From Bog-473 sp963787485 (lineage in GTDB: Bacteria > Actinomycetota > Acidimicrobiia > Acidimicrobiales > RAAP-2): a DNA stretch of 64,000 nt. This document shows, one piece after another, positions 54,404-63,237 of this stretch (the stretch's first letter is position 1; the number at the start of each line of letters is the position of its first letter). The DNA lies in assembly GCA_963787485.1 (NCBI GenBank), contig CAWBDF010000007.1:62001-126000 (forward strand), in the 5' to 3' direction. The notes beneath the pieces were generated by a model. It was not told the origin of the DNA. It was given only the letters and a program-made list of their open reading frames with translations, and did no database searches. The translations under genes and the position numbers were made by a program.

Positions 54404-55966
54404 ATGACGTTGCAGTTGAAGCCCGGAACCTCGTGGTGGGAGACATACGGGCGCTGCACCCAAACCGCGCCCGAGGCATTCGACTCGGACCGGTTACGCA
54501 ACCTGACCCGTGGCGAGTGGCGGCGCATCGGAATACCCGGAGACCACGTCAATGCCGTTGACGGCACGCCCATCCCAGGGCCGCCGATGGTCGATCAGGA
54601 CGAGGCGGTCGCGGCCGTCGAGTTCGCCTGTGGAGAGCACGACCACTGGGCGAAGGTCGATCTCGATGAACGCCGCTCCCGGGTCTCAGAGGCGGTCGAT
54701 GCGCTGAGCGAGCACCATGAGCTCCTTGCCCTCCTGCTGGTCTGGGAGATCGGCAAGCCCTGGCGTCTGGCCTGCGCCGATGTCGAGCGTTGCATCGACG
54801 GGGTCCGATGGTACCTGGGACAGATCGAGCGACAACTCCAGATTTCGGATGGTGAACAGCGGCAACCACTGCCGGGGCCGGTCTCAAACATCGCCAGTTG
54901 GAACTACCCGATGAGCGTGCAAGTCCACGCCGAGTTGGTGCAGACCCTTTGCGGGAATGCCGTCGTTGCGAAGACGCCGAGCCAGGGTGGGTTCCACGCC
55001 CTCACCCTCGCTCACGCCCTGATGCGGCGGGCCGGGCTTCCGGTCACGCTGATTTCGGGAATGGGTTCGCGCCTGGGGGACGTGCTCATCCGCTCGGCGG
55101 GACTCGGGGCCCTGGTGTTCGTCGGCGGACGAGCCAACGGCCGCCGAGCCGCCGTTTCTCTCGCCGACACCCGGCGGCGCCACATGCTCGAGCAGGAGGG
55201 GCTCAACGCCTGGGGGGTGTGGGATTTCTCGCAATGGGATCTCCTGGCCCAGCACATACGAAAAGGCTTCGAGTACGCCAAACAGCGGTGCACCGCTTAT
55301 CCCCGCTACGTCGTCCAACGTCGTCTGTTCCCGGCCTTCCTCGAGATGTACCTCCCCGTCCTGAGAGCGGTGCGATTCGGCCACCCGCTTGCGGTCGAGG
55401 ACCCCGACAATCCCCTGCCCGAACTGGACTTTGGACCGGTCATCCACTCGGCCAAAGCGGCCGATCTGTCGGCGCAGTTCGACGAGGCGGTGCGGGGCGC
55501 TGGAATTCCGCTCTATCGCGGTTCCGTCGGCGACGGGCGGTTCCTCGACGTGCAGGACACATCGGCCTACATCGCCCCTGCCTGTGTGCTCCAGCCGCCG
55601 GCTGCCTGGTCGCTGCACCACGCCGAGCCGTTCGGACCGCTGGATTCGGTCGTCGTCGTCGACACCCAGGCCGAGCTCCTCGCTGCCATGAACGCCTCGA
55701 ACGGGTCGTTGGTCGCCAGCATCGCCACCGATGACCCCGATGTCGGATCCCAGGTGGCAGAAGAGCTGCAGGCCTTCAAGGTCGGCATCAACAAGCCGCG
55801 AAGTCGAGGCGACCGGGAGGAAGTGTTCGGAGGACTCGGCGCCTCGTGGAAGGGCGCCTTCGTCGGCGGGGATCTCCTCATCCAGGCGCTCACCTACGGG
55901 CCCGGTGGCGCAGACGAAGAGCTCTTTGGCAACTTCCCCAGCTCATCGAGGCTGCCGCCGCGCTAG
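54404..55966 (+). CDS. Divergent aldehyde dehydrogenase family protein
   Basis: A 520-residue ALDH-superfamily protein, started at ATG 54404 because GAGGGAG lies eight bases before it; GTG 54395 is in frame. It keeps SNIASWNYPMSVQVHAELVQ, an AVVAKTPSQGGFHALTLAHA cofactor region, a base-like glutamate in HMLEQEGLNAWGVWDFSQWD (in place of ELGGKSP) and a probable nucleophile in AKQRCTAYPRYVVQRRLFPA. Motif spacing and residues differ strongly from the ALDH at 19565. It may act on an unusual aldehyde or have a scaffold role. Confidence 0.8.
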   Translation: MTLQLKPGTSWWETYGRCTQTAPEAFDSDRLRNLTRGEWRRIGIPGDHVNAVDGTPIPGPPMVDQDEAVAAVEFACGEHDHWAKVDLDERRSRVSEAVDALSEHHELLALLLVWEIGKPWRLACADVERCIDGVRWYLGQIERQLQISDGEQRQPLPGPVSNIASWNYPMSVQVHAELVQTLCGNAVVAKTPSQGGFHALTLAHALMRRAGLPVTLISGMGSRLGDVLIRSAGLGALVFVGGRANGRRAAVSLADTRRRHMLEQEGLNAWGVWDFSQWDLLAQHIRKGFEYAKQRCTAYPRYVVQRRLFPAFLEMYLPVLRAVRFGHPLAVEDPDNPLPELDFGPVIHSAKAADLSAQFDEAVRGAGIPLYRGSVGDGRFLDVQDTSAYIAPACVLQPPAAWSLHHAEPFGPLDSVVVVDTQAELLAAMNASNGSLVASIATDDPDVGSQVAEELQAFKVGINKPRSRGDREEVFGGLGASWKGAFVGGDLLIQALTYGPGGADEELFGNFPSSSRLPPR

Positions 55967-56205
55967 AGCGACCGGGGCGCGCGGCCGGCGGGTGGTGCGT
56001 CGGCACCACAAGACGCAGCGGAGCTCTCCAGGCGAACTATTCCGGTAAGGCGCTCTCCCGGTTCTCCGGAGACAAGCCTCGCTCCAGCGGATTCCAGCCG
56101 TGGTGACACGACTCCGAGGTTCGACCGGCCGACGCCTATGGCGCACCACAGTGTGAAAAGGCTGTTGGAAAGATCCTCCTTGAGCTCTGTGCCGTATCCC
56201 CAGAG

Positions 56206-56571
56206 ATGAGTGGAGGCAGGAGTCGAGACGAGGAGGAGATCTCCGATGAGGTTCTGCTCTCAGGCGTGGCGATCGGTGACGACTGGGCCACTCTTGTCTT
56301 GGCGCGTCGCCATCTGCGTCGGCTATTCGGACTCGCGTTCGGTATCGTCGGTGATGCGGGCCTTGCGGAGGACGTCGCCCAGGAAGCCTTCATACGGATC
56401 TTTCGGCGCGCGGCTGCATTTGACCCGCGGCGCGGAACCGTTGCCGCCTGGATGCTGACAATCACGCGCGATCTGGCCAATGACGCCCTTCGGGTACGAC
56501 GGGGTACCCCAACCGACTCCGATGACCAGGTGTTTCCGCGCCTCATGAACACAGAATCTCAGCCCGAATAA
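56206..56571 (+). CDS. Region-2-only ECF sigma factor-like protein
   Basis: A 121-residue protein with the ECF sigma region 2: LRRLFGLAFGIVGDAGLAED, VAQEAFIRIFRRAAAFDPRR (core and -10 binding helices) and GTVAAWMLTITRDLANDALR. After RVRRGTPTDSDDQVFPRLMN it ends, with no region 4 to read a -35. It is either a truncated sigma factor or a stand-alone sigma-2 protein. No anti-sigma gene is adjacent. The ribosome site is weak. Confidence 0.75.
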   Translation: MSGGRSRDEEEISDEVLLSGVAIGDDWATLVLARRHLRRLFGLAFGIVGDAGLAEDVAQEAFIRIFRRAAAFDPRRGTVAAWMLTITRDLANDALRVRRGTPTDSDDQVFPRLMNTESQPE

Positions 56572-56914
56572 CAGGCACATCCCCGTTTACGGTGACCCGC
56601 TGGATGACTCGGTGAGGGATCACCGCCGTCGCCGACCGCTGACTGCTGGGTCACCCCGTTGTCCCAGAAGCCCACATCCCCGCTGGCCCGATGACACCCG
56701 AAGCTCGGTCCTCGGACACGACCGCTGTTCACCAGAACCTCCCAGGCCGTGGCCACTTTTGACCCGGACCGACGGAACGAACAGCTGGTCCTCGCGGTAG
56801 ACTGGGTGTCTCGTCCCCTTGGGAGAGTCGCTTTGCTTGGGCAGGACGGCCAATTCGGCCAACAGGGCCCCGTGCAGGTTCGACGCCTCGACCGAGCCTC
56901 TTTGAGGAGTAGCT
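56572..56914. other. Gene-free stretch before the GT4 gene
   Basis: Short frames only, none with a recognisable domain. The promoter of the GT4-GH130 operon is expected here, but no clear -35/-10 pair stands out. Confidence 0.35.
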
Positions 56915-58081
56915 GTGCGCGTCCCGAACTCTCCCCTCGAAGGCCCTGATGGTCGCGCCCCCTCTTTGGGGATCCTCAGCTCCTTCCCTCCGACTGCTTG
57001 CGGTCTGGCGACGTTCACCGCGGCGCTGGCAACCGGACTGGCGGCGAGAGTCACCGAGGTCGCGGTCGTGCGGGTCGTCGACACCGACAGGCAGATTTCT
57101 GAGGGCGATCGGGTCGCCGGCGAGCTGGTCAACGGATCACGGAGCTCCGTGATCGCCAGCTCGGACCTGTTGAACCAGTTCGACGTGGCGGTGGTGCAGC
57201 ACGAGTACGGCCTCTACGGAGGGACCGATGGTGACGAGGTGCTCGAGATCCTCGGTGGGCTCCACGTCCCCTCCATCGTGATCGCCCACACGATCCTCGC
57301 AAACCCCACGTCGCATCAGCGCTCCGTGTTGAACGACGTCGCAGCTCTGGCGGACCGGGTGGTGGTCATGACGGAGGCGGCCCGGGTCCGACTTTGTGAC
57401 GGCTTCGACATCGATGCTTCCAAAGTGACCACCATCGCCCACGGCGCCGCGATCCCGGCCGCACGTGTCGTTCCGGATCGGGTGGGCCGTCCCCTCATGC
57501 TCACCTGGGGCCTGATCGGGCCGGGCAAGGGGATCGAACGTGCTATTGAGGCTATGCGCACGTTGCACGACCTCCCGATGCGGCCGCGCTATCTGGTCGC
57601 GGGCCAAACCCATCCCAAGGTCCTGGCGACACACGGGGAGTCCTACCGTCAGGACCGGATTGAGCAGGCGCAGCGCCACGGGATCTCGTCGTCCGTCGTC
57701 TTCGACGCCGACTATCGCGACGTGGCGTCGCTCACGGCGTTGATCCAGTCCAGCACGGTGGTCGTCTTGCCCTACGACTCCAAGGACCAGGTGACGTCCG
57801 GCGTCCTCGTTGATGCCATCGCCGCCGGACGGCCAGTGGTCGCGACGGCCTTTCCTCACGCGGTCGAGTTGCTGTCGAGCGGCGCCGGCCTCGTCGTCGA
57901 TCACGATGACCCCGAGGCCCTGGCTCGCGCCCTGCGGAGCGTCCTGACCAGACCCGAGTTGGCCGCCACAATGGCGGCTGAGGCCTCCCGCCTCGCTCCG
58001 AGCCTGGGATGGTCGGTCGTGGCAGGCAACTACCTAGACCTGGCTAATTCCCTGCTCGCAGAACGACTTGCACTGGTGTGA
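56915..58081 (+). CDS. GT4-family glycosyltransferase
   Basis: A 388-residue GT-B enzyme. The N-terminal domain starts LGILSSFPPTACGLATFTAA, the usual acceptor-side loop. The donor domain has WGLIGPGKGIERAIEAMRTL and the nucleotide-sugar region VVLPYDSKDQVTSGVLVDAI with AAGRPVVATAFPHAVELL. GAGGAG precedes GTG 56915. Its end overlaps the next gene (GTGA), so it belongs to one operon with the two following carbohydrate genes. It probably transfers a mannosyl or glucosyl unit. Confidence 0.9.
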   Translation: MRVPNSPLEGPDGRAPSLGILSSFPPTACGLATFTAALATGLAARVTEVAVVRVVDTDRQISEGDRVAGELVNGSRSSVIASSDLLNQFDVAVVQHEYGLYGGTDGDEVLEILGGLHVPSIVIAHTILANPTSHQRSVLNDVAALADRVVVMTEAARVRLCDGFDIDASKVTTIAHGAAIPAARVVPDRVGRPLMLTWGLIGPGKGIERAIEAMRTLHDLPMRPRYLVAGQTHPKVLATHGESYRQDRIEQAQRHGISSSVVFDADYRDVASLTALIQSSTVVVLPYDSKDQVTSGVLVDAIAAGRPVVATAFPHAVELLSSGAGLVVDHDDPEALARALRSVLTRPELAATMAAEASRLAPSLGWSVVAGNYLDLANSLLAERLALV

Positions 58082-59103
58082 GCTCGCTGCCGGAAGCTTC
58101 CGAGCCGGACTTCGGCCACCTGATCCATATGACCGACCAACGGGGCACCTTCGAGCACGCACTCTTTGCGCAACCCAGACCCGAGCACGGCTATTGCAGT
58201 GACGACATGGCCCGCGTGCTCGTGGTTGTCGCTCGGGAACGAAGCCATGCACAGGTGATGCGCAACCTCGCGATGCTCAGCTTGCGGTTCCTTCAGGATG
58301 CGTTGGATTCTCAAGGCAGGTGCCGAAATCGAATGAACCGAAGTGGTGCCTGGGAAGATTCCCCCGGGCTCGAAGACTGCTGGGGAAGGAGCATCTGGGG
58401 ACTGGGTACCGCCTTCTCTCACAGTGACGACCCCCTGATCCGTCACTTCGCCACCAAGGGACTCGAGCGTGCGATGAGACAGCGCTCACCATGGCCCAGG
58501 GCGATGGCGTTCGCGGCGCTCGGTGCAGCCGAGGTGCTCGGCGTCGATCAGGACAACGTGTCTGCGCGGACTCTTCTCTCCGATGCAGCCGACACAATGA
58601 CCGAAGGCCGGAGTCGAGAGTGGCCCTGGCATGAGGCGCGCCTCAGATATGCCAACGCTGCCCTTCCTGAGTCGATGATCGCGGCCGGCTCCGCGCTCGA
58701 GCGTCCCTCTCTCCTTCGGCGCGGATTGGATCTCTTGGGATGGCTGATTGACCGCGAGACCCGACAGGGTCACCTTTCCGTTACGCCAGTCGGAGGCAGC
58801 GGTCCCGACAACCACGGTCCGGGATTCGACCAACAACCCATTGAGGCGGCGGCACTCGCCGATGCGTGCTCCCGAGCCAAGGCTGTTGACGGCAACCGAG
58901 ACTGGGAGCACGGGATCGCCGCGGCCGCCGGTTGGTTTCTCGGCCGCAATGACACAGGAGTCGTCATGTGGGACCCCACGACGGGTGGGGGCTTCGACGG
59001 CCTGGGAATCGGCGGTGCCAATCTCAACCAGGGCACCGAGTCGACGCTGGCCCTGCTCTCGACCCTGCAGCACGCGCGATCCTCCGTTGGGGTCCGGCAA
59101 TGA
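58078..59103 (+). CDS. Alpha-helical barrel protein between GT4 and GH130 genes
   Basis: A 341-residue protein rich in helix-forming segments (GYCSDDMARVLVVVARERSH, EDCWGRSIWGLGTAFSHSDD, RSPWPRAMAFAALGAAEVLG). The pattern of Trp, Asp and Gly suggests an (alpha/alpha)-barrel glycosidase-like or glycan-binding fold. It overlaps the genes on both sides by four bases (GTGA and ATGA), so it is strictly co-translated with GT4 and GH130. The function is not known; it may be a third enzyme of the same glycan pathway. Confidence 0.75.
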   Translation: MSSLPEASEPDFGHLIHMTDQRGTFEHALFAQPRPEHGYCSDDMARVLVVVARERSHAQVMRNLAMLSLRFLQDALDSQGRCRNRMNRSGAWEDSPGLEDCWGRSIWGLGTAFSHSDDPLIRHFATKGLERAMRQRSPWPRAMAFAALGAAEVLGVDQDNVSARTLLSDAADTMTEGRSREWPWHEARLRYANAALPESMIAAGSALERPSLLRRGLDLLGWLIDRETRQGHLSVTPVGGSGPDNHGPGFDQQPIEAAALADACSRAKAVDGNRDWEHGIAAAAGWFLGRNDTGVVMWDPTTGGGFDGLGIGGANLNQGTESTLALLSTLQHARSSVGVRQ

Positions 59104-60584
59104 CTAGAAGAGCTCCGAACCTCGCTCGTCGCAGCTGCGTTCGCATTGCGGCGGACAGGTCACGGGTGGTGACCCGCCTGTTCGTGCCAGGGCACGAGGC
59201 CTACGACCCGCAGGAGTCACGATCCCCTGCGGTCTTGCAACGCGTCTTGGCCCTGCCCGAAGACGAAGTTCGGCGAAGCTACGACGATGTGGTCGCGCGG
59301 TTCGCGGGTCGCCATCACGACCTCACCGACACCTTCCTCCGCCACGCCGAAGAGCTCTCCGATCGCCTCGACCCCGAACGCCTACTCTCACCGACCCGCC
59401 GCCTGCTGATTGGTGCCACCTTCACGAGCGAATATGCCATCGAGGGTGCCGCGCTCTGCAATCCGAGCATGGTGATCCACCCTGACCAATCCGGGATACA
59501 CCCAGAGAGTCGGCGGTTCGTGATGAGCGTCCGCGCCATCGGCGAAGGCCACAGTTCCTCCATCGGCTTCCGGACGGGGACAATCACCGGTTTCGGCGAC
59601 ATCGACCTCGATCCGGCGCCGACCTTTGCCACGAAGGGGCTCCCGGACGGGGCGTTGTTCGAGGCAGATGTTTTCAGGGCCGAACTCGGCCGGCTCGGTG
59701 CCGGCGACGACGCCGACTACGTGCTGAGTCACCTCGGACCCAGTTTCACCGAAGAGGAGATGGAGGGACGACTCAGAACCCTCGGGAGCCACGCGGCGAC
59801 CCACAAGCAGACCAAGAGGACCGTCGGCCTCATGCGAAGGATCGCCGAGCGGAGCTACAGCATCCGGTTCGAGGAGGGCACACCGCTGAGCGAGCAGGTG
59901 CTCATGCCGGCGATGAGCGTCGAATCCAAGGGCATGGAGGATGCCCGATTCGTGCGGTTCGTCGAAGATGACGACAGCGTGACCTACTACGCCTCCTACA
60001 CGGCCTACAACGGCACCGACATCGGCCAGCAATTGCTCGAAACTCAGGACTTCGTGCACTTCACCTCATCTCCGATGGTCGGTGCGGCAGCGGCCAACAA
60101 AGGCCTGGCTCTCTTTCCTCGCCGGATCGGCGGCCGCTTCGCCGCCCTCTCTCGAAGCGATCGGGAATCGAACGCGATCGCCTACACGGACAATCCGCGC
60201 CGGTGGGAGAGCGCATTGGCATGCCAGACTCCAGCGACCTCCTGGGAGGTCGTGCAACTCGGCAACTGCGGGTCACCGATCGAGACCGAAGGGGGGTGGC
60301 TCGTGCTCACGCACGGCGTCGGTCCCATGCGCACCTACAACATCGGGGCCATCCTGCTCGACCTTGCAGACCCCACTCGGATCATCGGCCGGCTGCGCGA
60401 CCCGCTCCTCAGCCCAGATCCCGATGAGCAGGACGGCTACGTGCCCAATGTGGTCTATTCCTGTGGGGCTCTCCTCCATGCAGGCACCCTGGTTCTTCCC
60501 TATGGAATTGGCGACTCTGCCATCGGAGTGGCGACCGTGCCTCTGGACGAACTCCTGGCGTCCCTGACGTCCAGCCCCGATTGA
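59100..60584 (+). CDS. GH130-family glycoside phosphorylase or hydrolase
   Basis: A protein of 494 residues. GH130 elements are clear: KGMEDARFVRFVEDDDSVTY with YASYTAYNG (first blades of the propeller), KGLALFPRRIGGRFAALSRS, and GNCGSPIETEGGWLVLTHGV with MRTYNIGAILLDL. GH130 enzymes cleave or phosphorolyse beta-mannosidic links. The N-terminal 60 residues are extra. ATG 59100 overlaps the previous stop; the longer frame from 58968 lies inside the preceding gene. Confidence 0.9.
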   Translation: MTRRAPNLARRSCVRIAADRSRVVTRLFVPGHEAYDPQESRSPAVLQRVLALPEDEVRRSYDDVVARFAGRHHDLTDTFLRHAEELSDRLDPERLLSPTRRLLIGATFTSEYAIEGAALCNPSMVIHPDQSGIHPESRRFVMSVRAIGEGHSSSIGFRTGTITGFGDIDLDPAPTFATKGLPDGALFEADVFRAELGRLGAGDDADYVLSHLGPSFTEEEMEGRLRTLGSHAATHKQTKRTVGLMRRIAERSYSIRFEEGTPLSEQVLMPAMSVESKGMEDARFVRFVEDDDSVTYYASYTAYNGTDIGQQLLETQDFVHFTSSPMVGAAAANKGLALFPRRIGGRFAALSRSDRESNAIAYTDNPRRWESALACQTPATSWEVVQLGNCGSPIETEGGWLVLTHGVGPMRTYNIGAILLDLADPTRIIGRLRDPLLSPDPDEQDGYVPNVVYSCGALLHAGTLVLPYGIGDSAIGVATVPLDELLASLTSSPD

Positions 60585-60616
60585 CTCGAGCCACACCAAG
60601 AATGATTGGAGACACC

Positions 60617-60748
60617 GTGCCTGACCGATCGCCTCAGAAGCCTTCTGGAAAGAAGCCCGGCAAGTCCCTCAAGGAGAAGCGGGAAGCAAAAAAGGAGAAG
60701 CGAGGGGAGCGAGACAAGAAGGCGGCTGGCCTGGGAATGGGGCGCTGA
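60617..60748 (+). CDS. Very small lysine-rich protein
   Basis: A 43-residue protein from GTG 60617 (GGAG just upstream); ATG 60602 is an in-frame alternative. It is almost all Lys/Arg/Glu: KPSGKKPGKSLKEKREAKKE, then KRGERDKKAAGLGMGR. Short basic proteins of this type are common in actinobacteria and could bind nucleic acid or membranes. It lies 32 bases after the GH130 gene. Confidence 0.65.
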   Translation: MPDRSPQKPSGKKPGKSLKEKREAKKEKRGERDKKAAGLGMGR

Positions 60749-60766
60749 AGGCCGGTCAGCCCTTCG

Positions 60767-61426
60767 TCATGGCACGCCGTCGGGCTCCACCTTCGACTGC
60801 TCTTCAGCCAACCAGCCCGGAGCGTGGCGGGCGGCCCACACCTTGGTGACCCAACCCGTGATCATGGAGCGCAGCGAGTCTGGATGCGCCAGGGCGAACA
60901 GCACATGACCGGTAACCACGATGAAGATCGCGAACGCGAAGACGTCATGGACGAATGTGGCCCCGGTCCGCCATTCGACGGGGAAGAATCGGAACCACTT
61001 CAGAAGGGCACCGGTGGCGAGCATCACCACGATGGCGGCGCCGGTGAAGATGGCATTGAGCTTCTGGCCGGGATTGAACTTGTCGACGACCTGCGGGGCC
61101 CTCCGGCCCAGGGCCTTCAGCCAGGTCACCTCGTCCCTGCTCCAGACGTTGATCCGGCGGAGGTCACGGCGGAACCGGGTTCCCCAGGGACCGAGGATGG
61201 AGATGACGAGGGGTACCGGCAGGGCGATACCCGCCCACAGGTGGATCTGCTCGACCAGGGCACGGCGCCCGACCACGCCGGCGATCGATCCGAAATAGAG
61301 CGGCAGTGCCGTCGCCATGAGGATGCCGAACAGCAAGGCATTGATCCAGTGTGCGGCGCGCTGCACAGCGTCGAACCGCACGATGCGTACCGAGGTGCTC
61401 GGACGAGCCACGACTGTCGGCGTCAT
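60767..61426 (-). CDS. Cytochrome b561/FdnI-type membrane subunit
   Basis: A 219-residue protein with four membrane helices and haem-ligand histidines in QRAAHWINALLFGILMATAL, EQIHLWAGIALPVPLVISIL and FVHDVFAFAIFIVVTGHVLF. It resembles formate dehydrogenase gamma and related di-haem cytochromes b. ATG 61426 overlaps the stop of the molybdoenzyme gene, so it is probably its membrane electron carrier. The frame to 61555 lies inside that gene and is not used. Confidence 0.87.
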   Translation of the reverse strand: MTPTVVARPSTSVRIVRFDAVQRAAHWINALLFGILMATALPLYFGSIAGVVGRRALVEQIHLWAGIALPVPLVISILGPWGTRFRRDLRRINVWSRDEVTWLKALGRRAPQVVDKFNPGQKLNAIFTGAAIVVMLATGALLKWFRFFPVEWRTGATFVHDVFAFAIFIVVTGHVLFALAHPDSLRSMITGWVTKVWAARHAPGWLAEEQSKVEPDGVP

Positions 61427-62160
61427 GCCACCCCTCCGGTCAGGGAGGGATCGGTCGCACCGGTCGACCCGTCGATCCATCCGTTGAGGGGATAGCCGTT
61501 CTGCTCCCAGAACCCGGGAATCACCTGGTCCACGACCCTGATGGCCGACAGCCACTTGATTGATTTGTATCCGAACATGGGAGCGACGTAGAGCCGCACG
61601 GGTCCTCCGTGTTCGGTAGTGACCGGCGCGCCGAGCATGCGGTAGGCGACGATGACATCGGGCAGACGCGCCTGATGCAGCGTCAGGCTCTCCGTGTCAG
61701 CCCCGTCGTAAGACTCGAAGCGCAGAGCGACCGCTGCCTTCTGCACGCCTACGGCATCGAGGAGCTCCGAGAGCCGCACGCCCTCCCAATGAACCTTGGG
61801 AACAGACCAGCCGGTGACGCAGTGGAAATCCTTCACGAACGTGGTGCGTGGCATCGACTCAAGATCGTCGATCGTGTATGTCCGGGGTCGGTCGACGAGT
61901 CCGGTGATCTCAAGTCGGTACTCAGAACGTGCGATAACCGGGTACGCCCCGGAGATCGAGTAAATGCGGAAGTGGTCCCCAAGCGGCAGCAAACCTCCCA
62001 GTCCTGAACCAACCACGTTGCTCAAGACGTTCTGCACCTTGGCGCCGAACACGATGCCGGCAGCGCCCACGCCCACGAGACCGAGGAAGACCCGACGCCC
62101 TACGGCGACCCGTTGCTGGGCCCCCTCTTGACGACCCGTTCCGGCGGGCTTGGTAGACAC
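61423..62160 (-). CDS. Sulfite-oxidase-like (YedY-type) molybdopterin oxidoreductase
   Basis: A 245-residue protein with an N-terminal signal or anchor (GRRVFLGLVGVGAAGIVFGA) carrying a twin-arginine-like GRRVF. The molybdenum ligand cysteine is in VKDFHCVTGWSVPKVHWEGV (about C114), and GGPVRLYVAPMFGYKSIKWL is the second pterin-binding block. It is likely an exported reductase that takes electrons from the following cytochrome b. It provides a local use for the molybdate taken up by the mod system. Confidence 0.9.
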   Translation of the reverse strand: MSTKPAGTGRQEGAQQRVAVGRRVFLGLVGVGAAGIVFGAKVQNVLSNVVGSGLGGLLPLGDHFRIYSISGAYPVIARSEYRLEITGLVDRPRTYTIDDLESMPRTTFVKDFHCVTGWSVPKVHWEGVRLSELLDAVGVQKAAVALRFESYDGADTESLTLHQARLPDVIVAYRMLGAPVTTEHGGPVRLYVAPMFGYKSIKWLSAIRVVDQVIPGFWEQNGYPLNGWIDGSTGATDPSLTGGVA

Positions 62161-62331
62161 TCAAGGCAGCCTATGGGCTCACGGAAGGCGCGCCAGGGCG
62201 GGCTGCCCCACCAGTCCGATGACGTGGGACAGCCTGCCGGTAGGCGAGCCGGAACCCCCTCCCTGGCTCCCTCAGTGGCTCAGTACGGAAGCGGGATAGA
62301 CCTCTTGCCGACCCAGTGCGAGGATGTCGCC

Positions 62332-63144
62332 ATGTTCAGTCTCCGCGGAAAATCGGTCGTCATCACGGGTGGTGGGCGCGGTATCGGCCGGGGTATCACC
62401 CGTGCGATGGCCACGGCCGGGGCGAACGTCGCAATTGCGGGCCGAACTCCCGGACCACTGGAGGAGACAGCGACGGAGACGCGTGCGCTCGGATCGCAGA
62501 CGATCGTGCTTCCCACCGACATCACCAAACCCGCCTCGGTGGATGAACTCGTGCGTGCAGTCGTTGACAGGTTCGGCCGCCTCGATTGCTGGGTGAACAA
62601 CGCAGGCAGCGCCCGCCCCGGAGACGTTGGGCCATTGCTCGGGCTCACCGAGGAACAGTGGGACACGGTGATGGACCTGAACCTCAAGGCGACGTTCTTC
62701 GCTGCGCAGGCTGCGGCGCGCGCCATGACCCACGGAGGGTCAATCATCAACATCTCCTCCCGCAGCGGTTCTCAACCCAACCCAAGAACTGGGCACTACG
62801 GCGCAGCCAAGGCGGGAATCGACAATCTCACCGCCACGATGGCTGTGGAATGGGGTCACCTCGGCATCCGGGTAAACGCCGTCGCTCCTGGCGTGGTGCT
62901 GACCGACGAACCACACGCCTCAGTGGATCGACCGAGCCGTCGTCGTCGACAGATCGAGGCCATCCCGCTGCGCCGACTTGGTACCGCCGACGACATTGGT
63001 TCACTCTGCGTCTATCTCGCGTCGGACGAGGCCGGATGGCTCACCGGTGAGGTGATCCAGATCACCGGCGGCAGCCGGATTCCCGTGGGCTATCTCAGTT
63101 ATCTCCACCACGTCGACGAGAGGCTGGGCCGGCACGAGGCGTGA
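62332..63144 (+). CDS. Short-chain dehydrogenase/reductase
   Basis: A 270-residue classical SDR, started at ATG 62332 (GAGG upstream) where MFSLRGKSVVITGGGRGIGR gives the cofactor motif. NNAGS and the catalytic YGAAKAGIDNLTATMAVEWG follow. IRVNAVAPGVVLTDEPHASV and a GDEAGWLTGEVIQITGG-type end are standard. The frame runs back to 62113 but without family sequence. It is probably an oxoacyl- or hydroxyacyl-type reductase. Confidence 0.92.
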   Translation: MFSLRGKSVVITGGGRGIGRGITRAMATAGANVAIAGRTPGPLEETATETRALGSQTIVLPTDITKPASVDELVRAVVDRFGRLDCWVNNAGSARPGDVGPLLGLTEEQWDTVMDLNLKATFFAAQAAARAMTHGGSIINISSRSGSQPNPRTGHYGAAKAGIDNLTATMAVEWGHLGIRVNAVAPGVVLTDEPHASVDRPSRRRRQIEAIPLRRLGTADDIGSLCVYLASDEAGWLTGEVIQITGGSRIPVGYLSYLHHVDERLGRHEA

Positions 63145-63237
63145 TCCCACTGCTTGACGTCGGGAACCTGAAGCGAGCGTTCGTCGACGCCGCGACGTGG
63201 TCGCACGCTGGTCGTCACCCTTCACCGCGAGCTGTCG

